From NCBI GenBank assembly GCA_049422085.1, contig JBMSOD010000175.1, positions 1 to 6,844 on the forward strand: a DNA stretch of 6,844 nucleotides. The letters are read 5' to 3'. This DNA comes from UBA4615 sp049422085. GTDB lineage: Bacteria; Pseudomonadota; Gammaproteobacteria; Burkholderiales; Burkholderiaceae_E. How positions within the stretch are numbered: the stretch's first letter is position 1; each line of letters begins with the position of its first letter. This document shows, one piece after another, positions 1-4,401 of this stretch. The notes under the pieces were generated by a model. That model did no database searches and had not been told where the DNA came from. It saw nothing but the letters and a program-made list of their open reading frames with translations. The position numbers and the translations under genes were made by a program.

Positions 1-49
1 CACCTTGACATGGTGGGGGTCGTTGGTTCGAGTCCAATCGCGCCTACCA
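1..49 (+). tRNA. tRNA-Val(GAC), 5' part outside the window
   Basis: This is the 3' part of a valine tRNA. Bases 1-4 and 12-16 form the anticodon stem (its first base lies before the window). The loop at 5-11 is TTGACAT, with anticodon GAC at 7-9, reading GUC and GUU valine codons. A five-base variable loop (17-21) is followed by the T arm: stem 22-26 with 34-38 and loop 27-33, TTCGAGT. The 3' acceptor strand is 39-45, the discriminator base is A46, and CCA is encoded at 47-49. The acceptor strand implies an A1-U72 pair, where E. coli tRNA-Val has G1-C72; I recall the A1 form from betaproteobacteria. The D arm and 5' acceptor strand cannot be checked. thrS begins 32 bases downstream, so the two may share a transcript. 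Confidence 0.94.
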
Positions 50-81
50 ATCACCTTACTGAAAGTTCGTCCGACCAGGTC

Positions 82-1998
82 GTGTCCGTCATCCGCGTTA
101 CTTTGCCCGACGGCTCCGTCCGGTCCTTCGATGCTCCGCCCACCGTGGCGCAGGTTGCTGCTTCCATCGGGGCGGGCCTGGCCAAGGCGGCACTCGCCGG
201 TCGGGTTGACGGCAATCTTGTCGACACCTCCCATCTCATCGAGCGCGACGCGCAGCTCGCGATCGTCACCGATCGTGATGCAGACGGTCTGGAGGTGATC
301 CGGCACTCCACGGCGCACCTGCTTGCATATGCGGTCAAGGAGCTGTTCCCGGAGGCGCAGGTCACGATCGGACCCGTGATCGACGACGGCTTTTATTACG
401 ATTTTTCCTACTCCCGCCCCTTCACCCCGGAGGACCTGCAGGCGATCGAGTCTCGGATGACCGAGCTGGCCCGCAGGGATGAACCCGTGAATCGGGAGAT
501 CTGGGACCGGGACGAGGCTGTCCGCTTCTTCGAATCGATCGGCGAGCGGTACAAGGCCGAAATCATTGCGTCCATTCCGGCCCAGGAAGGCATCAGTCTT
601 TACCGCGAGGGCGCTTTCATCGACCTGTGTCGGGGGCCGCATGTGCCTTCGACCGGAAAGCTCAAGGTTTTCAAGCTGATGAAAGTTGCCGGCGCCTATT
701 GGCGTGGCGACTCCCGCAACGAGATGCTTCAGCGCATCTACGGTACGGCCTGGGCCCGCAAGGAAGACCAGGACGCCTATCTGCATCGACTTGAAGAGGC
801 CGAGAAGCGCGACCATCGCAAACTGGGCCGCGCACTTGACCTGTTTCATCTGCAGGACGATGCGCCGGGCATGGTCTTCTGGCATCCCAGAGGCTGGGCA
901 CTCTGGCAGCAGGTCGAGCAGTACATGCGTCAGGTGTACCAGGACAACGGCTATCACGAGATCCGCTGCCCGCAGATCCTCGATCGGTCCCTGTGGGAAC
1001 GTTCAGGTCACTGGGAGAACTACAAGGATCATATGTTCTCCACCGCGTCCGAGAACCGGGATTACGCGGTCAAGCCCATGAACTGCCCGGGGCACCTCCA
1101 GGTGTTCAACAGCGGGCTGCGCAGTTATCGCGATCTGCCCCTGCGCTACGGAGAGTTCGGTCAGTGCCACCGAAATGAACCCTCGGGTGCGTTGCACGGC
1201 ATCATGCGCGTGCGTGGATTCGTGCAAGACGACGGACATATCTTCTGCACGGAAGACCAGATCCTCGATGAATGCGTGGCCTACACCGAGCTCTTGCATC
1301 GCGTGTACAAGGACTTCGGCTTTACCAATATCCTCTACAAGGTGGCCACCCGACCCGCCAAGCGTGTCGGATCGGATGACCTCTGGGACAAGGCCGAGTT
1401 TGCACTCATGGAGTCGCTGCGCAGGTCGGGGTGCGAGTTTCAGATCGCACCGGGCGATGGTGCGTTTTACGGCCCCAAGATCGAGTACACGCTGCTCGAT
1501 GCGCTCGGGCGCCATTGGCAGTGCGGCACCATGCAGGTTGACTTCAACATGCCGCAAAGGCTCGGGGCCGAGTATGTCGCCGACGATAACGCGCGCCGAC
1601 ATCCGGTGATGCTCCATCGTGCGATTGTCGGCTCGCTTGAGCGCTTCATTGGTATTCTCATCGAGAACCATGCTGGCGCCTTTCCGGTCTGGCTTGCCCC
1701 TGTCCAGGCGATGGTTCTGAGCATCACCGAAGCGCAGGCCGAATACGCTCAGGACGTTGTACGCGCGCTGAAAAAACGTGGAATCAGGGTGGAGTCCGAT
1801 TGTCGTAACGAAAAGATCGGCTATAAGATCCGCGAGCACAGCCTGCAAAAACTGCCCTATCTGGTTGTCGTGGGAGACAAGGAGCGGCAGGCAGGCCATG
1901 TGGCTGTCCGGGCCAGAGGAGGCGTCGATCTGGGATCCATGCCGCTCGAAACGTTCATCGAACGTCTGGCCGGGGAAGTCGAGTCCCGTCAGTCCTGA
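82..1998 (+). CDS. thrS: Threonyl-tRNA synthetase
   Basis: This class II synthetase charges tRNA-Thr with threonine in the cytoplasm and removes mischarged Ser-tRNA-Thr. From the GTG at 82 the protein has 638 residues, close to the 642 of E. coli. The domains are TGS (about 1-62), editing (about 63-225), catalytic core (about 240-533) and anticodon binding (534-638). The editing site shows H75, H79, C183 and H187. The zinc ligands of the active site are C335 (in MNCPGH), H386 and H512. The motif 2 arginine is R364 and the motif 3 arginine is R521. The reading frame stays open upstream to an ATG at 10, but that lies inside the tRNA. GTG at 82 puts the first residues at the usual TGS start (MSVIRVTLPDGS). 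It has only a poor Shine-Dalgarno: AGG at 77-79 is too close. No E. coli-like tRNA-mimicking operator fits in the 32-base leader. Confidence 0.97.
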   Translation: MSVIRVTLPDGSVRSFDAPPTVAQVAASIGAGLAKAALAGRVDGNLVDTSHLIERDAQLAIVTDRDADGLEVIRHSTAHLLAYAVKELFPEAQVTIGPVIDDGFYYDFSYSRPFTPEDLQAIESRMTELARRDEPVNREIWDRDEAVRFFESIGERYKAEIIASIPAQEGISLYREGAFIDLCRGPHVPSTGKLKVFKLMKVAGAYWRGDSRNEMLQRIYGTAWARKEDQDAYLHRLEEAEKRDHRKLGRALDLFHLQDDAPGMVFWHPRGWALWQQVEQYMRQVYQDNGYHEIRCPQILDRSLWERSGHWENYKDHMFSTASENRDYAVKPMNCPGHLQVFNSGLRSYRDLPLRYGEFGQCHRNEPSGALHGIMRVRGFVQDDGHIFCTEDQILDECVAYTELLHRVYKDFGFTNILYKVATRPAKRVGSDDLWDKAEFALMESLRRSGCEFQIAPGDGAFYGPKIEYTLLDALGRHWQCGTMQVDFNMPQRLGAEYVADDNARRHPVMLHRAIVGSLERFIGILIENHAGAFPVWLAPVQAMVLSITEAQAEYAQDVVRALKKRGIRVESDCRNEKIGYKIREHSLQKLPYLVVVGDKERQAGHVAVRARGGVDLGSMPLETFIERLAGEVESRQS

Positions 1999-2033
1999 GT
2001 CTGCTCGGGACGCGTTTCCTTCCCACGTCTACC

Positions 2034-2048
2034 GGAGAAAACAGCATC
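2034..2048 (+). promoter_or_regulatory. infC ribosome binding site with ATC start codon
   Basis: GGAG at 2034-2037 lies eight bases before ATC at 2046-2048, which is in frame with infC. No ATG, GTG or TTG is available in this frame at this position, and the conserved IF3 N-terminus is encoded straight after it. In the family, infC commonly starts with AUU, AUC or AUA. IF3 itself rejects such codons, so translation of its own mRNA falls when IF3 is plentiful. The start is read directly from the sequence; the feedback is inferred from the family. Confidence 0.88.
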
Positions 2049-2576
2049 GCTACAACCGAACGCGAACGGACGCACCGCCTCAATGGCGAAATCAATGTGC
2101 CCGAACTGCGCCTGATGGGCCTGGAGAACGAGCCCCTCGGAATCGTCTCGACACGCGAGGCCTTGCGCATGGCCGAAGAGGCCGATGTCGATCTAGTTGA
2201 AATTGCTCCCATGGCCCAACCCCCTGTGGCCAGGCTCATGGACTACGGCAAGTTCAAGTACCAGGAGCAGAAGCGGGCCCATGAGGCGCGTCTGAAGCAG
2301 AAGGTCATCCAGGTCAAGGAAGTCAAGTTCCGACCCGGTACCGATGACAACGACTACGGCGTCAAACTCAGAAACCTGGTCCGTTTCCTTGAAGAAGGTG
2401 ACAAGGCAAAGATCACGCTTCGCTTTCGCGGCAGGGAGATGGCTCACCAGGAATTCGGTGTGCGGCTGCTTGAACGCATCCGTACCGATCTCGACGCCGT
2501 GGGCCAGGTCGAGTCGATGCCCCGACTCGAAGGGCGTCAGATGGTCATGATCATTGCCCCCAAGAAGCGCAAGTGA
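2046..2576 (+). CDS. infC: Translation initiation factor IF-3
   Basis: IF3 binds the 30S subunit, keeps it apart from 50S, and proofreads the start codon and initiator tRNA. Started at ATC 2046, the protein has 176 residues; E. coli IF3 has 180. The N-domain (about 8-76) shows HRLNGEI at 10-16, LVEIAP and MDYGKFKY ending at residue 72. A lysine- and arginine-rich linker leads to the C-domain (about 84-172) with KEVKFRPGTDDNDY at 91-104 and RFRGREMAH at 126-134. The gene ends in a lysine-rich tail. The AUG-class start at GTG 2097 would remove residues 1-17, including HRLNGEI, and the first in-frame ATG (2115) would remove more. ATC is therefore the supported start, backed by a well-spaced GGAG. 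It lies 47 bases after thrS with no terminator between them, so co-transcription is likely. Confidence 0.97.
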   Translation: MATTERERTHRLNGEINVPELRLMGLENEPLGIVSTREALRMAEEADVDLVEIAPMAQPPVARLMDYGKFKYQEQKRAHEARLKQKVIQVKEVKFRPGTDDNDYGVKLRNLVRFLEEGDKAKITLRFRGREMAHQEFGVRLLERIRTDLDAVGQVESMPRLEGRQMVMIIAPKKRK

Positions 2577-2585
2577 TGCTATAGT
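2554..2585 (+). promoter_or_regulatory. Candidate extended -10 promoter for rpmI-rplT
   Basis: Right after the infC stop, TGC at 2577-2579 precedes TATAGT at 2580-2585, giving a TGn extended -10 with five of six consensus bases. The best -35 match is TTGCCC at 2554-2559, but its 20-base spacing is long, so activity would rest on the extended -10. Transcription would start near 2591-2593, at the edge of the leader hairpin. It would let the ribosomal protein genes be made apart from thrS and infC. This is a prediction from sequence only. Confidence 0.4.
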
Positions 2586-2588
2586 CGA

Positions 2589-2694
2589 GGGCTTCGCAGT
2601 GCTTGCCATGCCCTGCGAAGCCTGTTGCCCGGGTTCCGCAAGCGTGCTGTGTTCGTTGCAGTACAACCTCGAGGCAGCCCCAACGGAGCGGCAT
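2589..2694 (+). promoter_or_regulatory. Structured rpmI leader, candidate pseudoknot
   Basis: GGCTTCGCAG at 2590-2599 pairs perfectly with CTGCGAAGCC at 2613-2622, making a 10-bp stem with a 13-base loop. In that loop GCTTGC (2601-2606) is the exact complement of GCAAGC (2638-2643), as needed for an H-type pseudoknot with loops of 1, 6 and 15 bases. The rest of the loop, ATGCC (2608-2612), is complementary to GGCAT (2690-2694), just before the rpmI start. GTTCCG (2633-2638) can also pair with CGGAGC (2684-2689), covering the rpmI Shine-Dalgarno. No T-run follows the hairpin, so it is not an ordinary terminator. By position it would be the counterpart of the L20-controlled pseudoknot of E. coli. 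The pairings are visible in the sequence; the function and ligand are inferred. Confidence 0.45.
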
Positions 2695-2695
2695 C

Positions 2696-2893
2696 ATGCC
2701 CAAGATGAAGACCAAGAAAAGCGCTGCCAAGCGCTTTCGAGTCCGCGCTGGCGGCTCGATCAAACGTGGCCAGGCTTTCAAGCGCCACATCCTCACCAAG
2801 AAAACCACCAAGAACAAGCGCCATCTGCGTGGTGCCGTTCAGGTGCATGAGTCCGACGTGCTGAGCGTTCGGACCATGATGCCTTACGCCTAA
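2696..2893 (+). CDS. rpmI: 50S ribosomal protein L35
   Basis: L35 is a small, very basic protein of the large ribosomal subunit. The ATG at 2696 gives 65 residues, the normal length. The sequence begins MPKMKTKKSAAKRF, continues with the basic stretch KRHILTKKTTKNKRHLRG, and ends in MMPYA, all typical of L35. GGAG at 2685-2688 sits seven bases before the start. The frame is open further upstream to an ATG at 2603, but that extension lies in the structured leader and matches nothing in the family. rplT follows 12 bases after the stop. In E. coli this is the gene whose translation L20 represses directly. Confidence 0.98.
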   Translation: MPKMKTKKSAAKRFRVRAGGSIKRGQAFKRHILTKKTTKNKRHLRGAVQVHESDVLSVRTMMPYA

Positions 2894-2905
2894 GGAGGGT
2901 TCAGC

Positions 2906-3265
2906 ATGCCTCGCGTCAAACGTGGAGTCACCGCGCGCGCCCGCCACAAGAAGGTTCTGGCTCTTGCCAAGGGTTATCGCGGTCGTCGCAACAATGTCTA
3001 CCGGGTCGCCAAGCAGGCGGTCATGCGTGCCGGGCAATATGCCTACCGCGACCGTCGTGCCCGCAAGCGCGTTTTCCGTGCGCTCTGGATCGCACGGATC
3101 AACGCTGCTGCCCGTGAGCATGGAATCAACTACAGCCGCTTCATCGCGGGCCTGCACAAGGCAGCCATCGATCTCGACCGCAAGGTCCTGGCCGAACTGG
3201 CCGTCAACAACAAGCCTGCGTTTGCGGCGGTTGTCACTCAGGTCAAGTCAGCGCTCGGCGCCTGA
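2906..3265 (+). CDS. rplT: 50S ribosomal protein L20
   Basis: L20 binds 23S rRNA directly and is needed early in assembly of the 50S subunit. The protein has 119 residues (118 in E. coli). It opens with MPRVKRGVTARARHKK, followed by GYRGRRNNVYRVAKQAV and a highly basic N-terminal half that enters the rRNA. The globular C-terminal half includes WIARINAAAREHGINYSRF and ends in an Ala-rich helix. The strong AGGAGGG at 2893-2899 shares a base with the rpmI stop codon and is six bases from the ATG, an arrangement that suits translational coupling to rpmI. In E. coli L20 also represses its own operon at the rpmI leader, so this protein is the likely ligand if the leader at 2589-2694 is an operator. 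Confidence 0.98.
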   Translation: MPRVKRGVTARARHKKVLALAKGYRGRRNNVYRVAKQAVMRAGQYAYRDRRARKRVFRALWIARINAAAREHGINYSRFIAGLHKAAIDLDRKVLAELAVNNKPAFAAVVTQVKSALGA

Positions 3266-3283
3266 TCCAACACCGTAGGTCTG

Positions 3284-3303
3284 GCCGGATCGGTTGGTCC
3301 GGC
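3284..3303 (+). other. Hairpin 1 in the rplT-pheS spacer
   Basis: GCCGGATC at 3284-3291 pairs with GGTCCGGC at 3296-3303, giving eight pairs (one T-G wobble) closed by a four-base loop, GGTT. It lies 18 bases after the rplT stop. No T-run follows, so it is not a standard terminator. It could protect the 3' end of a processed rplT message or take part in attenuation. Its right arm TCCGG (3298-3302) could instead pair with CCGGA (3314-3318). Confidence 0.5.
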
Positions 3304-3324
3304 AATCTGACTTCCGGAGATGCG

Positions 3325-3345
3325 CGGGGCCCCAAGTGGGCCCCG
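3325..3345 (+). terminator. Terminator-like hairpin 2 before pheS, no T-run
   Basis: CGGGGCCC at 3325-3332 pairs perfectly with GGGCCCCG at 3338-3345 around a five-base loop, CAAGT. Only TT follows, so termination would be weak or would depend on pausing or a factor. In E. coli a Phe-responsive attenuator with the pheM leader peptide occupies this place, but no phenylalanine-rich short reading frame is visible here. The right-arm bases CCCCG (3341-3345) are also complementary to CGGGG (3355-3359) in the pheS ribosome binding site, so folding of the hairpin would leave that site free. The structure is clear; its role is not. Confidence 0.4.
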
Positions 3346-3364
3346 TTCCATTGGCGGGGGATGA

Positions 3365-4387
3365 ATGAACGAGAAGCTTGAGCTCATGATCCAGGAGGCT
3401 GTGGCGCATTTTGCTGCGGCAACGGACAGTGCCGGCCTGGCAAATGCCAAAGCCCGTTTTTTGGGCAAAGATGGACTGCTCACGCAGCACATGAAAGGGC
3501 TCGGCCAACTCAAGGGTGATGAACGCGCCCAGGCCGGCAAGGCACTGAACGAGACCAAACAGGCGATCGAACAGGCGTTGTCATCAAGGCAACACGCTCT
3601 GGAGCAGGCCGCGCTGCAGGAGCGCCTCGCAGCAGAGGCCATCGATGTCACCTTACCTGGCCGAGGCATGGGGCAGGGGGGACTGCACCCGGTCACCCTG
3701 ACCATCGAACGGATCGAACGCATTTTTCGCTCGATTGGTTTCGACGTCGCCGATGGTCCTGAGATCGAGGAAGATTTCTTCAATTTCACGGCACTCAACA
3801 CGCCGGATAACCATCCGGCGCGTTCGATGCATGACACCTTCTATGTCGAAGGTGAAGACGCACGTGGTCAGCCTCTGTTGCTGCGCACCCATACCAGTCC
3901 GATGCAGATCCGCTACGCGCGCATGCATCGGCCACCGATCAAGGTCATCGCACCTGGCAAGACCTACCGCGTCGATTCCGATGCAACCCACTCGCCGATG
4001 TTCCATCAGATCGAAGGGCTCTGGATCGACGAGGATGTGTCCTTTACCGATCTGCGCAATCTCTACACCGCTTTCCTGCGACGGTTTTTCGAGCGTGAGG
4101 ATATCGATGTGCGCTTTCGACCGTCCTACTTTCCCTTTACCGAGCCCTCGGCCGAGATCGATATGCGGTTCGCGGACGGACCACTCGCCGGTCGATGGCT
4201 GGAAGTCTCCGGCGCGGGCCAGGTGCATCCGCAGGTGGTCCGAAACATCGGGCTCGATCCCGAGCGCTATATCGGCTTTGCGTTTGGATCGGGTATTGAG
4301 CGTTTGGCCATGTTGCGACATGGCGTAGGTGACCTGAGGCTCTTCTACGAGAACGACCTCAGGTTCCTGGAGCAATTCAAGGACTGA
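3365..4387 (+). CDS. pheS: Phenylalanyl-tRNA synthetase, alpha subunit
   Basis: This is the catalytic chain of the (alpha-beta)2 enzyme that charges tRNA-Phe in the cytoplasm. It has 340 residues (E. coli 327). Residues 1 to about 100 form the N-terminal helical coiled-coil region that contacts tRNA. The class II core follows: HPVTLTIERIERIF opens it, RTHTSPMQ spans 174-181, GKTYRVDSDATHSPMFHQ carries the motif 2 arginine R202, and FRPSYFPFTEPSAEIDM follows. Motif 3 lies in GFAFGSGIERL at 304-314 with R313. A306 corresponds by my alignment to Ala294 of E. coli PheS, part of the amino acid pocket. S309 replaces the methionine I would expect in GMG. The start is ATG 3365, with GGGGG at 3356-3360 as a close-spaced Shine-Dalgarno; the overlapping ATG at 3361 opens only six codons. 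Confidence 0.98.
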   Translation: MNEKLELMIQEAVAHFAAATDSAGLANAKARFLGKDGLLTQHMKGLGQLKGDERAQAGKALNETKQAIEQALSSRQHALEQAALQERLAAEAIDVTLPGRGMGQGGLHPVTLTIERIERIFRSIGFDVADGPEIEEDFFNFTALNTPDNHPARSMHDTFYVEGEDARGQPLLLRTHTSPMQIRYARMHRPPIKVIAPGKTYRVDSDATHSPMFHQIEGLWIDEDVSFTDLRNLYTAFLRRFFEREDIDVRFRPSYFPFTEPSAEIDMRFADGPLAGRWLEVSGAGQVHPQVVRNIGLDPERYIGFAFGSGIERLAMLRHGVGDLRLFYENDLRFLEQFKD

Positions 4388-4401
4388 TTGGAGCGCCTGC
4401 G

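Noticed and set aside
10..81. Upstream ATG start for thrS at 10
   Set aside because: It lies inside the tRNA-Val anticodon arm, and the added 24 residues are not part of a TGS domain.
1003..1899. Antisense open frame of 298 codons in thrS
   Set aside because: It is in codon register with thrS and is explained by the same lack of TTA, CTA and TCA codons; the sense strand encodes conserved catalytic motifs throughout.
1778..2200. 140-codon frame bridging thrS and infC
   Set aside because: It is out of frame with both genes, low in complexity, rich in Arg and Ser, and without a ribosome binding site; a shadow.
2097..2576. infC starting at GTG 2097
   Set aside because: It would delete the conserved HRLNGEI segment and has no suitable Shine-Dalgarno; ATC 2046 does.
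2590..2622. Hairpin after infC as an intrinsic terminator
   Set aside because: The stem is strong, but it is followed by TGTTGCC with no T-run and rpmI-rplT follow directly; a regulatory leader explains it better.
2554..2850. Cysteine-containing 98-codon frame overlapping the rpmI leader and rpmI
   Set aside because: It crosses three known elements in a different frame, has no ribosome binding site at 2554 or at its inner ATG 2608, and overlaps the true L35 gene.
3361..3381. Six-codon frame ATG to TGA overlapping the pheS start, as a pheM-like leader
   Set aside because: It encodes no phenylalanine, its ATG directly abuts the GGGGG, and it lies after the hairpins it would have to control.
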